From NCBI RefSeq assembly GCF_017745275.1, contig NZ_JAGHZS010000002.1, positions 793,859 to 857,858 of the forward strand: a DNA stretch of 64,000 nucleotides, read 5' to 3'. The DNA is from Chitinophaga sp. (lineage in GTDB: Bacteria > Bacteroidota > Bacteroidia > Chitinophagales > Chitinophagaceae). Shown here in pieces: positions 44,050-52,228 of this stretch. A program made the translations under genes and the position numbers. Each line of letters opens with the position of its first letter. Position 1 is the stretch's first letter. The notes under the pieces were generated by a model. That model had not been told where the DNA came from, searched no databases, and saw nothing but the letters and a program-made list of their open reading frames with translations.

Positions 44050-45192
44050 ATGACAAATATGAAGAAATACTATCTCGTTTTATTCGCATTACTGATTACC
44101 TGCCTTGCCTGTCATCAACAGCGGGCAAAAGCGCCACTTCCTTACTGGGTGCAGGATGCTTTTGACCTGGACAGCCTGCAGCCGGAGAAAGTACCTACCC
44201 GCTTTAAAGAAGGGTATGTATTATTAAGTCAGCGCGATGAACCGGGCGTATTATACCTGCTGAATACCAAAGGAAAAGTAGTATGGTATCACCAGGTAAA
44301 AGGCACAGGTTTTAAAACGGCACATTTCACTGCACATCAAACACTCCTCTGCATTTTAGGCAGCAAGGAATACGCCACCAGCTACGGCAACCAGATCCTG
44401 GAGATCTCCCTGAACGGAGATACCCTACTCCACCTCCAAAAAGGACAAGGCGATTTTATCGCTAACGCGCACCATGAAGTGCTACTTACCCCAGAGAATA
44501 ATATTGTATTGTTAAACACCTCCGAACGTATTTGTGACCTCAGCTCCAAAGGCGGCACTACACATGATACCGTGAGAAGCGACGGTATCCTGGTATTGGA
44601 TCGCAAAGGCCACAAACAATGGGAGTGGACCGTATTTGACGCCCTGGATCCATTAACTGATAAAGATATTATGACCAGCCGCATGGACTGGATGCATGCC
44701 AACAGTCTCAGTTATGATAAAGACGGCAACTACCTCATCTCTTTCTATAACAACGGACAAATCTGGAAACTGGATGCCCACACGGGTAAAGTGATCTGGA
44801 AATTTGGCCGCAATGGCGATTTCCACATCCCCGATTCAGCGGCCTTTGATATGGGCCATTCGGTACATATCAATGCAGAAAATGACCTGATGCTGTTTGA
44901 TAATGGCGTATCCCGGCAGCAGTCGCAAACATTGGCCTTTCATCTGGACGAAGGCGCTAAAACCGCCACCGTTACATTGCGTACCCCCATTCCAGGTTAC
45001 CTGTTCAACGACCGGATGGGCAGCGCCTACCTGGTAGATCATCAAACCTTGCTGCAATGCTGCTCTAAAAGAAACACGATATTACTAACCACCCGCGAAG
45101 GAACACCCTTGTGGCGCCTGCGTTGCGGTTTTATCCCTTATCGCGCGGAATTTATTCCCAAAGAGCAGTTGCCTGATTTTATAGTGAATTAA
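44050..45192 (+). CDS. Aryl-sulfate sulfotransferase (ASST)-like lipoprotein
   Basis: A 380-residue protein with a lipoprotein-type signal (LFALLITCLACHQQ); the MKK at 44059 is an alternative start. The body is a beta-propeller of repeated strands. The diagnostic ASST stretch is DWMHANSLSYDKDGNYLISF, followed by QIWKLDAHTGKVIWKFG and GHSVHINAENDLMLFDNG, with conserved histidines where ASST enzymes carry the sulfated His. ASSTs move sulfate between phenolic compounds without PAPS in the periplasm. In a PUL this suggests phenolic sulfates or sulfated glycosides as substrates (inference). It is followed after 31 bp by the cytochrome gene. Confidence 0.82.
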   Translation: MTNMKKYYLVLFALLITCLACHQQRAKAPLPYWVQDAFDLDSLQPEKVPTRFKEGYVLLSQRDEPGVLYLLNTKGKVVWYHQVKGTGFKTAHFTAHQTLLCILGSKEYATSYGNQILEISLNGDTLLHLQKGQGDFIANAHHEVLLTPENNIVLLNTSERICDLSSKGGTTHDTVRSDGILVLDRKGHKQWEWTVFDALDPLTDKDIMTSRMDWMHANSLSYDKDGNYLISFYNNGQIWKLDAHTGKVIWKFGRNGDFHIPDSAAFDMGHSVHINAENDLMLFDNGVSRQQSQTLAFHLDEGAKTATVTLRTPIPGYLFNDRMGSAYLVDHQTLLQCCSKRNTILLTTREGTPLWRLRCGFIPYRAEFIPKEQLPDFIVN

Positions 45193-45223
45193 TTTTTTAG
45201 GAAGATAAATACCTCTGCCCGTT

Positions 45224-46234
45224 ATGAAGCATTTACAGCAATTTATTACCGGTGCCTTCGTGATGGCCACGGCTGCTATTGTTTTTTATTCCTGCCAGTC
45301 CAATGTAAAGGCAGCGGAAGAAAAGAAGGTAGCATCCACACCCGTTGCAGCAACCTTATTGCCCACCGTGGATTCCGCTGCCATCCCGCACGATAAATAT
45401 GGAGATGCCGTAAGATACGGACAGGAGCTCATGTACAATACCGCTTATTACATTGGGCCTGAAGGTATCAACGGCAAATATCTCGGTAACAAAATGAACT
45501 GTACCAATTGCCATCAGCAGGGAGGTACCAAGCCATTTTCCTTCAACCTCATGTTATCGCATGAACATTACCCGCAATACCGCGCCCGGGAAGGACATGT
45601 GCTCACGTTGGCCGAAAGGGTAAACAACTGTGTAACCCGTCCGCATAACGGCCGCCCGCTGCCCCTGGACAGCAAAGAAATGGTGGCTTTCCTGTCGTAT
45701 TTCAGATGGATCAACAGCTTTGTGCCGAAAGATAAACCCTCCAAAGGAGTGAAGAACCTGGAAGTCACGTTACCGGATGTCGCCGCCAGCCCCGAACGTG
45801 GCGAAAAATTATACGTGCAGCATTGCACCCGTTGCCACGGCGCTGAAGGAGCCGGACAGCTGCGTGCGGACAACATCACCTACACTTATCCGCCTTTATG
45901 GGGCCCGTATGGTTATCAGCCTGGTTCCAGTATGCACCGCGTCATTAAACAGGCACAATGGTTAAAAGCCAATATGCCTTATGATAAAGCTACCTGGAAC
46001 AAACCTTTCCTCTCTGATGCGGAGGCTATGGACATTGCCGCGTTTGTAAATGACGACAGCCGCCATCGTCGCCCGGATGTAAAGAACTTCGATTATCCGC
46101 ATATCAATGAAAAAGCGATCGATTACGACAAAGGTCCTTTTGCGGATACTTTTTCTGCGGCACAACATAAGTACGGCCCCTATCTGCCAGTGATCGGTTA
46201 TTGGGAAGCCAAAGGGTGGAAGCCATCTTACTAA
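45224..46234 (+). CDS. Exported dihaem c-type cytochrome, TsdA (thiosulfate dehydrogenase)-like
   Basis: A 336-residue protein with an N-terminal export signal (AFVMATAAIVFYSCQ), possibly a lipoprotein. Haem 1 binds at C93-T-N-C-H97 and haem 2 at C201-T-R-C-H205. Cys136 in ERVNNCVTRPHNGRPLPLDSKEM occupies the place of the unusual Cys axial ligand of TsdA, and NMPYDKATW offers a Met ligand for haem 2. TsdA oxidises thiosulfate to tetrathionate, or the reverse. Placement beside a sulfotransferase in a SusC/SusD locus suggests periplasmic sulfur chemistry linked to glycan use. Activity is inferred from family motifs. Confidence 0.85.
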   Translation: MKHLQQFITGAFVMATAAIVFYSCQSNVKAAEEKKVASTPVAATLLPTVDSAAIPHDKYGDAVRYGQELMYNTAYYIGPEGINGKYLGNKMNCTNCHQQGGTKPFSFNLMLSHEHYPQYRAREGHVLTLAERVNNCVTRPHNGRPLPLDSKEMVAFLSYFRWINSFVPKDKPSKGVKNLEVTLPDVAASPERGEKLYVQHCTRCHGAEGAGQLRADNITYTYPPLWGPYGYQPGSSMHRVIKQAQWLKANMPYDKATWNKPFLSDAEAMDIAAFVNDDSRHRRPDVKNFDYPHINEKAIDYDKGPFADTFSAAQHKYGPYLPVIGYWEAKGWKPSY

Positions 46235-46273
46235 AACACTATTAGAAACAAAACATATTTCCTAGATTTAGGA

Positions 46274-47359
46274 ATGCGTGTTGTTTTATTTACCATCCTG
46301 CTGATGCATGCCATGGGAAGCCTCCTGGCACAGCCATTACGTGTAGCCGTAGCCGGTGTTTCTCATGGTCATGCGGCCTTCATTCTCGGTCGCCCCAACA
46401 AAGGCGACATCCTCATTGCAGGCATCTATGAGCCGGATACGGCGCTCGCGAAACTGCGTGCCCGGCAATATCATCTCCCGGAAAATATATTTTATACCCG
46501 CCTCGATCAAATGCTGGACGCCGTAAAACCTGCTGCTGTACTGGCATTTGGCTCTATTAAAGCACACCGGGACGTTGTGGCCGCTGCCGCACCCCGCCAT
46601 ATTCATGTGATGGTGGAGAAACCGCTGGCCACCACCGTGGCAGACGCACAATGGATGGACTCAGTCGCACGCCGCTATCAAATACACCTGCTCACCGATT
46701 ATGAAACCAGTTGGTATCCCTCCGTTGCGAAAACATTCCAATTGCTGGAAGACAGCAGCTTCGCCGGGCAGGTCAGGAAAGTCACCATCAACGACGGGCA
46801 CCAGGGACCAAAGGAGATAGGCTGCGGGCCTGAATTCCTGCAATGGCTCACCGATCCCGTGCTGAATGGCGGCGGCGCCCTGATGGATTTTGGCTGCTAC
46901 GGCGCCAACCTCATGACCCGCCTGATGAAAAACCATATGCCCGTATCCGTTACTGCGGCAGCACGACATTACAAACCGCTGGTTTATCCCAAAGTAGAAG
47001 ATGATGCCACCATCCTGGTAGATTACGGCGACGCCCAGTGCACCATTCAGGCATCGTGGAACTGGACATTCAGCCGTAAGGATATGGAGGTATACGGCGA
47101 CAAAGGATACCTCATTGCCGCCGATAAAAATACACTTATACAACGGAACAACGAACGTACACCTGCTGCCACCCGGCATATCACCGCAGCAGATGTACCC
47201 GTGTATGAAGATCCTTTCCGTTACCTCATAGATGTATTGAACGGTACAGTTAAAATGCCGGATGATGGCTTATACGCGCCTGCTAACAACGTAATAGTAG
47301 TGCGTATCCTGTCGGCTGCGCGCGAGTCTGTTCGTACAGGCAAAACCGTTAGATTTTAA
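46274..47359 (+). CDS. Exported Gfo/Idh/MocA-family oxidoreductase
   Basis: A 361-residue protein with a signal peptide (LFTILLMHAMGSLLAQ), unusual for an NAD(P)-dependent fold but common in Bacteroidota sugar loci. The Rossmann segment is RVAVAGVSHGHAAFI and the EKPLATT motif supplies the catalytic Lys. DFGCYGANLMTRLM and the C-terminal alpha/beta domain follow. Exported family members carry bound cofactor and act on glycosides, for example by 3-keto chemistry. It is the last gene of PUL 3 and could oxidise a sugar or inositol-like moiety. Confidence 0.9.
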   Translation: MRVVLFTILLMHAMGSLLAQPLRVAVAGVSHGHAAFILGRPNKGDILIAGIYEPDTALAKLRARQYHLPENIFYTRLDQMLDAVKPAAVLAFGSIKAHRDVVAAAAPRHIHVMVEKPLATTVADAQWMDSVARRYQIHLLTDYETSWYPSVAKTFQLLEDSSFAGQVRKVTINDGHQGPKEIGCGPEFLQWLTDPVLNGGGALMDFGCYGANLMTRLMKNHMPVSVTAAARHYKPLVYPKVEDDATILVDYGDAQCTIQASWNWTFSRKDMEVYGDKGYLIAADKNTLIQRNNERTPAATRHITAADVPVYEDPFRYLIDVLNGTVKMPDDGLYAPANNVIVVRILSAARESVRTGKTVRF

Positions 47360-47376
47360 TACATACCCATCGCCTT

Positions 47377-47586
47377 TTAGCAACGGGGGAGCTTTTTTTT
47401 ATACCGTATCATCAGGATCAGGGGCACTGCCAGCAGCATTACCATGCCTACCGTGAGGAAACCATGATTGTAGCTGATCAACAGGGTTTATTTGGTCAGG
47501 GTACTATTGGTCAGTTGCCATGCGGGTTGCATCGATTCATCCGGGCCATAGCCCTGGCCCGCCATGCTTTGCTGAATGCTGCCAAA
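47377..47586 (-). pseudogene. Remnant of a MFS (DHA2-like) drug transporter, C-terminal end
   Basis: On the minus strand a 69-codon stretch reads FGSIQQSMAGQGYGPDESM, then PAWQLTNSTLTK, an in-frame TAA, then TLLISYNHGFLTVGMVML and AVPLILMIRYKKKLPRC before a normal stop. The last part is a transmembrane helix plus basic tail as at the C terminus of EmrB/QacA-type exporters, and the TAA sits where Gln (CAA) would be expected. The 5' side begins at another stop with nothing transporter-like upstream. It is a short relic, and the family call rests on this short segment only. Confidence 0.55.
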
Positions 47587-47741
47587 TTAATTTAAAATGA
47601 ACTGGATAAGCATTGGAATACTACTTTGCCAGTAGTGGTTTATGGGCGAAGAAAGTATATCTGACCGGAGAATGTCAACCTTTGAGACCGTTGTAAACAG
47701 GCGGTTTTACATTATCTTGTGTCCCAAAAAATTCTGTACTG

Positions 47742-48518
47742 ATGAAATCCGTTGTTGAGTATTTTAACCTTGCCGGGCAATTTACCAATCCTGCAACCTT
47801 TATCTGGGGCGCCCTGGTAAGTGCTTTCCTGGCCTTTGTCGTGGCCGTCATTTTAGTGATTCTATTACGTAAACGGATACTCGTAGATCGTTCCCACAAG
47901 TGGCTGCGTTATATCGCTTACACTTATTTCTTCCTGTTGCCGGTATTAGCGGGCTTCTTTGCCTTCAAATGGGGCTTCTTTAACAGCGTACGTAAGGATA
48001 TTCAGGCACACCGTAAGGTGTATGCGAAACATGTTCCTGCTATATTTGACGAGCAGGCAACGGCAGCTATCAATGCCCTGTTCAGTGCTAAAGAAGGGGG
48101 AGTATCCCGGCTTAGCTCCAACCAGTTGATAGACACCGTGGGCGTAGCCATCTATAACGTATACGGGCAAACGCTGACACAACAGGCTGCTGCCGCCGGT
48201 GTAAAAGGTCAGCTGGCCTCATTCATGCTGCGTACCACTAAAGGCGCCGGGCTGTCTTTTATCATCAAAAAGTATATCCGGCAACTGCTGACAGAAAAAA
48301 TCGGTTTGCAGGAAGAAGTCAGTGCCGAAGTGATGCAAACAGAAATCGCTACGCTGCTGAAAGGAGGTTTGTTTGTGAATATTGCCATCATGCAGGTAGA
48401 CCACTTTCTTAAAGGCTTACAGAAAAGCATATTAATCACCTTCCTGCTCATACTGGCTATTCCATGTATAGAAGTAGCCATTGCGCATTATTTGTTGAGC
48501 AGAAAGCTGAAAGCATAA
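47742..48518 (+). CDS. Membrane protein of unknown function
   Basis: A 258-residue protein with three predicted membrane helices (about 20-43, 57-77 and 224-248). A soluble helical domain of roughly 140 residues lies between the second and third (SVRKDIQAHRKVYAKHV to LLKGGLFVNIAIMQV). I recognise no family. The last eight codons (LSRKLKA and stop) are supplied by the left arm of palindrome copy 2, so the C terminus has been rewritten by the repeat. The 155 bp upstream, beyond the transporter relic, shows no gene. Confidence 0.75.
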   Translation: MKSVVEYFNLAGQFTNPATFIWGALVSAFLAFVVAVILVILLRKRILVDRSHKWLRYIAYTYFFLLPVLAGFFAFKWGFFNSVRKDIQAHRKVYAKHVPAIFDEQATAAINALFSAKEGGVSRLSSNQLIDTVGVAIYNVYGQTLTQQAAAAGVKGQLASFMLRTTKGAGLSFIIKKYIRQLLTEKIGLQEEVSAEVMQTEIATLLKGGLFVNIAIMQVDHFLKGLQKSILITFLLILAIPCIEVAIAHYLLSRKLKA

Positions 48519-48620
48519 AGCAAAAAGCTATTTTAGCGAATGACCAGTGCGAATTACATTATACGCTTTAATCATTCGCTAAAATAGCTTTTTGCTTTAT
48601 GCTTTCAGCTTTCTGCTCAA
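48495..48620. repeat. Long heptad-armed palindrome, copy 2 (49-bp perfect arms)
   Basis: 48495-48543 and 48572-48620 are exact complements over 49 bp with a 28-nt loop containing GCG and CGC. The right arm reads CTTTTTG, CTTTATG, CTTTCAG, CTTTCTG. The left arm overlaps the 3' end of the preceding gene and provides its stop codon. A perfect stem this long implies recent formation or active maintenance. Confidence 0.93.
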
Positions 48621-48768
48621 ATAATATTTACCTGCCATATACAATGAGATGCCATTCAGCCTGATCTGTTTTAACTGCGTTTTTTTAGCCGGCTGCAATC
48701 TTTTTGCCCCTAAGAAATCGTATCTTAATTAGGTAAATAGGATAGGCGTTAACGTTATTTCATGTTGT

Positions 48769-49272
48769 ATGAAAACAGGTACTAAGAGGTTTAGCTGTTT
48801 GACCGGCTATATCGTCCCCATTCTCATTGTTTGGTTGGGTGCAGGTGCCCAGGCACAGCAGCCCACCGCTTTCAACAACACCTATCAGCAGATAAGCCGG
48901 TTCATTGATACGGCGTTGATTCCCTTGAAATCAGGCACTACCAGCCTGGCATTTTCCCTGAAAGCAGAAATAGATCACGGAGAAATCACTAAACTGGATT
49001 GTTCCACCAATGTGGCCAGCGACCTGAAACCACGCTTCTTTCGCATGCAGGAACTGGATATCCGCTGGAATAAATTTACCGGTAAAAGCGGTAAGTATTA
49101 CGTGATTATTCCCGTGTATTTTATAGTAGAACATAGCACCGGGAAAATACAACTGAACTCCAAAACAGAATTTACTAACGGATTTTATTTTGATGATGGA
49201 GATTTGTTTGATAACAAACCACTGAACAATTATTTCTTTCTGAAACCAATTTATTTACAGCGTTATATATGA
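48769..49272 (+). CDS. Exported protein of unknown function
   Basis: A 167-residue protein with a signal peptide (GYIVPILIVWLGAGAQAQQ) and a mature part of alternating strands and short helices. It contains TSLAFSLKAEIDHGEITKLD and SGKYYVIIPVYFIVE, but I can assign no family. It lies between palindrome copies 2 and 3. Probably periplasmic. Confidence 0.7.
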   Translation: MKTGTKRFSCLTGYIVPILIVWLGAGAQAQQPTAFNNTYQQISRFIDTALIPLKSGTTSLAFSLKAEIDHGEITKLDCSTNVASDLKPRFFRMQELDIRWNKFTGKSGKYYVIIPVYFIVEHSTGKIQLNSKTEFTNGFYFDDGDLFDNKPLNNYFFLKPIYLQRYI

Positions 49273-49274
49273 AA

Positions 49275-49382
49275 GGAGCAGAAAGCATAAAGCTATTTTC
49301 GCGAATGACCTAAGCGCATGATCTATCCGCATTCATCATTCGCGAAAATAGCTTTATGCTTTCTGCTTTACGCTTTCTGCTC
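49275..49382. repeat. Long heptad-armed palindrome, copy 3
   Basis: A 32-bp perfect stem (49277-49308 with 49336-49367). The right arm has two more heptads (TTTACGC, TTTCTGC) than the left, so the outer ends can pair in two registers. Innermost stem bases are TTTTCGCG with CGCGAAAA, where copies 1 and 2 have TTTTAGCG with CGCTAAAA, a compensated change. The right arm encodes the last residues and stop of the convergent AraC gene. Confidence 0.92.
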
Positions 49383-49770
49383 CTTCCGCAAATATCGTTG
49401 TACGCTGCTGCCGGTATTGGGACGGTGTTACCCCTTCAAACCGTTTGAAAAATTTCGTGAAATTGGAATTGTCGAATGTGAGCCTCGCTGCAATGTCGGT
49501 GATGGTGAGCTGTGGGTTTTGCAACATCTTTCGGGCTTCCTCCATTAACCGCATCTCAAAAAAATAACAGGGTGCATGATTGGTATGCAGCTTAATAGTA
49601 TTGCTCAGATGCACCGGGTGAATGAATAACAGACCGGCAATGTCTTTAATGTGATACATCCGGTCAACGCTGCCATCCAGTATCTGGTCTATGTGTTGAT
49701 TCACCGCTTCAATAAAACTGGCGGTAATTTCTGCTTTCCTCGATTGGTATTTTTTCGGAAGTGCGGGCAT
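49354..49770 (-). CDS. Small AraC-family protein (HTH domain with short N terminus)
   Basis: A 138-residue protein from ATG 49770 (MPALPKKYQ); a longer form from 49818 would include a probable promoter element (TATCTTTA). It is essentially an AraC double-HTH: HIKDIAGLLFIHPVHLSNTIKLHTN and ITDIAARLTFDNSNFTKFFKRFEGVTP, without a sensor domain. The final residues AESVKQKA and the stop codon come from palindrome copy 3. It may be a sensor-less regulator similar to MarA/SoxS types. It is divergent from the DUF4349 gene. Confidence 0.88.
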   Translation of the reverse strand: MPALPKKYQSRKAEITASFIEAVNQHIDQILDGSVDRMYHIKDIAGLLFIHPVHLSNTIKLHTNHAPCYFFEMRLMEEARKMLQNPQLTITDIAARLTFDNSNFTKFFKRFEGVTPSQYRQQRTTIFAEGAESVKQKA

Positions 49771-49902
49771 GATAGTTTTGATAGATAATAAAGATACACA
49801 AATTATATAGTTGCCCATTCGCTTAAAATGTGTTAACTGATTTTAACAATTTCCACAGGTTACCTTTTGCGGCGCAAGCGTATAAAGTTTAAATTTCCTG
49901 TT

Positions 49903-50844
49903 ATGCGCCCTTCACTGTACTATTTGCTCATCCCCGTATTGGGCTTCTGCGCCTGCAGTAGCCATTTATCAAAAGAAGAACAAGCCATGGTAGCTACTGC
50001 CGACTCTACTTCTTTCTCTAATGACATCACCAGTATTAATTCCCCATCCCGGAAAAGAGTAAAGTCGGCCGACACGCGATGCCGCGTCCCCAGCGTGTTT
50101 AAAGCCACCGCTCAGTTAGAACACCTGGTCACCAGTTTAGGTGGCGTGGTAGTGGAAAGCAGCTTATCGAACGAAAGTGTACAGCAGTACCAGTTGCCGT
50201 ATAGTTCGGACTCCATCAAGCGAATGCTGATATACACACCCACCGCCAATCTTACGCTGAAAGTACCGGCAGAACGACTGGATTCCGTGGACCAGTCATT
50301 GACTGCCATTGCCAGTTATATTGAACATCGCACAATCAAAGCCGAGGACATGACGTTCAAATATCTGGCGAATGCGCTGAAGAATGAACAACATGAAAAG
50401 AAAGCGGCCAAAGAAGATGCTGCTGCCACCCGGCGCGAGAAACAAGGCAAGCCACCGGTAGAGAAAGTAGTCACCGGTGATAATGCCATAGTGGTAGCCG
50501 GTGATAACGCTGCCGCATTGAATGCAGCCACCTATAAGGATCAGAAAGATGAAGCGGTAATTGATCGCCAGATGAGTAACCTGGCCATTTTAGATGATGT
50601 AAATTATTCTACATTAACCGTGCAGCTCTATCAGCCGGAAGTTACCGATGTACAGATTGTGCTGAACCCCGCTGCCGTGAGCCGCGCAGGATTCGGCACA
50701 GAACTGCTCACTGCCCTGAAAGATGGGACAGTAGTATTGCGTAACATCTTTTTATTTTTCGTGCAGATATGGCCTTTCCTGATCGCCGCTGTACTGGCCT
50801 GGATGGGATATCGCAAATTACAGCTCCGTAGAACGCAGGAATGA
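49903..50844 (+). CDS. DUF4349-family lipoprotein
   Basis: A 313-residue protein starting at ATG 49903 (MRPSLYYLLIPVLGFCACSS, lipoprotein signal). The mature part has the DUF4349 pattern: GGVVVESSLSNESVQQYQLP, ANLTLKVPAERLDSVDQSLTAI, a charged coiled-coil insert (residues about 160-200, KNEQHEKKAAKEDAAATRREK), and NYSTLTVQLYQP. A C-terminal membrane helix (IFLFFVQIWPFLIAAVLAWMGY) follows. Function of the family is unknown; it is anchored to the envelope. Its 3' end overlaps the convergent hydrolase gene by 27 bp. Confidence 0.88.
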   Translation: MRPSLYYLLIPVLGFCACSSHLSKEEQAMVATADSTSFSNDITSINSPSRKRVKSADTRCRVPSVFKATAQLEHLVTSLGGVVVESSLSNESVQQYQLPYSSDSIKRMLIYTPTANLTLKVPAERLDSVDQSLTAIASYIEHRTIKAEDMTFKYLANALKNEQHEKKAAKEDAAATRREKQGKPPVEKVVTGDNAIVVAGDNAAALNAATYKDQKDEAVIDRQMSNLAILDDVNYSTLTVQLYQPEVTDVQIVLNPAAVSRAGFGTELLTALKDGTVVLRNIFLFFVQIWPFLIAAVLAWMGYRKLQLRRTQE

Positions 50845-51525
50845 TGCCAGCGCTGCATTAAATGCTGCCGGACGTTCCATCATTGGTGCATGACCGCAAG
50901 CGGAAAGCATGACCAATGATACGTTCGGCAGCAAACTTTTAAAATGCAAAGCCACGTCCGGAGGAGTAACTCGATCATCTTCTCCCCAAATTAATAAAAC
51001 CGGTGTAACAATAGCTGGTAGCAGATTCGCCACATAATTACGGTTGGCAGATTTTGCCATTTTGACGATATGATAACATTTGCGTGCATTGGTAGTAGTA
51101 GCAAATACTTCTGCTACCAATGTGTCTGTAGCAGTGGCAGGATCATAGAAAATATTGGCAACCCGCCCCTTGATATAATCGTAGTTGCTTCGCTTAGGAT
51201 AGCTACCCATACTGGTATTTTCATACAAGCCGGAACTGCCCGTAAGAATTAAACGACTCACCTTTTCCGGATGTTGATGTGTGTACAGGATGGCTACATG
51301 GCCGCCCAGTGAATTGCCCACCAGGATTACATTTTCCAGTTGAGCCGTTTCGATGTAGCCGGCGAGATATTTCACCAGGTAAGCAAGATTATCTTCACTG
51401 TGCTGATCATAAATGGGAAGTGGCGGAATATGAATATCGTAATCTGCTTTAAAATGAGCTATTACTTCCGTCCAGTTACTCAACCCTCCAAAAAGACCGT
51501 GCAGTAAAATCATGCTTTGTTTCAT
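50818..51525 (-). CDS. Alpha/beta-fold hydrolase
   Basis: A 235-residue cytoplasmic hydrolase of the MhpC/BioH-like class. The oxyanion region is LLHGLFGGLSNW, the nucleophile elbow is GNSLGGH (Ser about residue 93), the acid lies in LLIWGEDDRVTPP, and the catalytic His in SACGHAPMMERP. Substrate is unknown. Upstream it has a perfect -7 box (TAGCTTTG) without a -33 element, and a perfect TGTGA-N6-TCACA palindrome about 40 bp before the expected start site. This predicts activation by a Crp-type regulator, possibly the neighbour at 51578. Confidence 0.92.
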   Translation of the reverse strand: MKQSMILLHGLFGGLSNWTEVIAHFKADYDIHIPPLPIYDQHSEDNLAYLVKYLAGYIETAQLENVILVGNSLGGHVAILYTHQHPEKVSRLILTGSSGLYENTSMGSYPKRSNYDYIKGRVANIFYDPATATDTLVAEVFATTTNARKCYHIVKMAKSANRNYVANLLPAIVTPVLLIWGEDDRVTPPDVALHFKSLLPNVSLVMLSACGHAPMMERPAAFNAALASFLRSTEL

Positions 51526-51541
51526 CGTATATTTTTTGATA

Positions 51542-51549
51542 CAAAGCTA
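51542..51549 (-). promoter_or_regulatory. -7 promoter box of the alpha/beta hydrolase gene
   Basis: TAGCTTTG on the minus strand fits TAnnTTTG exactly and lies 17 bp upstream of the ATG at 51525. No TTG occurs at the -33 position, as expected for an activator-dependent promoter. Confidence 0.55.
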
Positions 51550-51569
51550 TTATACTGTCAACAGGGAGG

Positions 51570-51587
51570 TTGTGATCTCAATCACAA
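51570..51587. promoter_or_regulatory. CRP/FNR-type operator (TTGTGAT-N4-ATCACAA)
   Basis: A perfect 7-4-7 inverted repeat containing the exact TGTGA-N6-TCACA consensus of CRP-like regulators. Its centre is about 40 bp upstream of the start site predicted from the TAGCTTTG box, the position of class II activator sites. It overlaps the last codons of the Crp/Fnr gene itself. Confidence 0.65.
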
Positions 51588-52207
51588 AAGTTCCGGTGCT
51601 TGTCCAGCAGGAACAAACGCGCTCTGCTAAGGGCTTCCCGGCTGGTATACAGGTAGCGGGCAATATTAGTGAGCGATATTTTCTGGATAATAAATGGGCG
51701 GCGTTCCAATAAAAATTTGTAACGCTGCAAAGGGCTTTTTAACGAAAGAATATATTGATGTTCGGATTGTTGTTCCAGTATTTCCTGGTAAAGCTGCAAA
51801 TTTACATGCAGTAAATTCATGTGCAGGTCGTATAACGGCTGCAATTTTTTGATATTGATTCTCAGCACAACAGCGTCTTCCACGGCGATAATACTCACTG
51901 CAGAAGGCGCCTTTTTATTATAGCTTTCACAATTGGCGAGGAAGTCGTCAATGAAACTGAATTTTACAATTTTTTCGCTGCCCTCTTCGTCCAGGATGGA
52001 GAATTTAAACATGCCGGATATCACGAAGGCCGCATACCTGGCTACTTTTCCATAGCGCAGAAAGGGTTCTCCTTTCCTGATATGCTTTACGGTAGCAATG
52101 GTATCCAGCAGCTGCCATTCTTCCTCGGTTACTACCGGGTATTTCTTCCTGAGGCGATGGTAGAAGGCTGGCAATTCATATGTCATGCTTGGCAGCTTTC
52201 TATGCAA
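51578..52207 (-). CDS. Crp/Fnr-family transcriptional regulator
   Basis: A 209-residue regulator, normal length; MTYEL at 52186 is an alternative start. A cyclic-nucleotide-binding-like domain (HIRKGEPFLRYGKVARYAAFVISGMFKF, residues about 40-120) is followed by the long dimer helix and a C-terminal HTH (KISLTNIARYLYTSREALSRAR). It has no Cys cluster for an Fe-S centre. The recognition-helix region is not E. coli CRP-like, so its binding of the nearby TGTGA-N6-TCACA site is an inference from position. Palindrome copy 4 lies just upstream of the gene. Confidence 0.92.
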   Translation of the reverse strand: MHRKLPSMTYELPAFYHRLRKKYPVVTEEEWQLLDTIATVKHIRKGEPFLRYGKVARYAAFVISGMFKFSILDEEGSEKIVKFSFIDDFLANCESYNKKAPSAVSIIAVEDAVVLRINIKKLQPLYDLHMNLLHVNLQLYQEILEQQSEHQYILSLKSPLQRYKFLLERRPFIIQKISLTNIARYLYTSREALSRARLFLLDKHRNFCD

Positions 52208-52228
52208 GATAGATTTTTTGAGGCAAAA

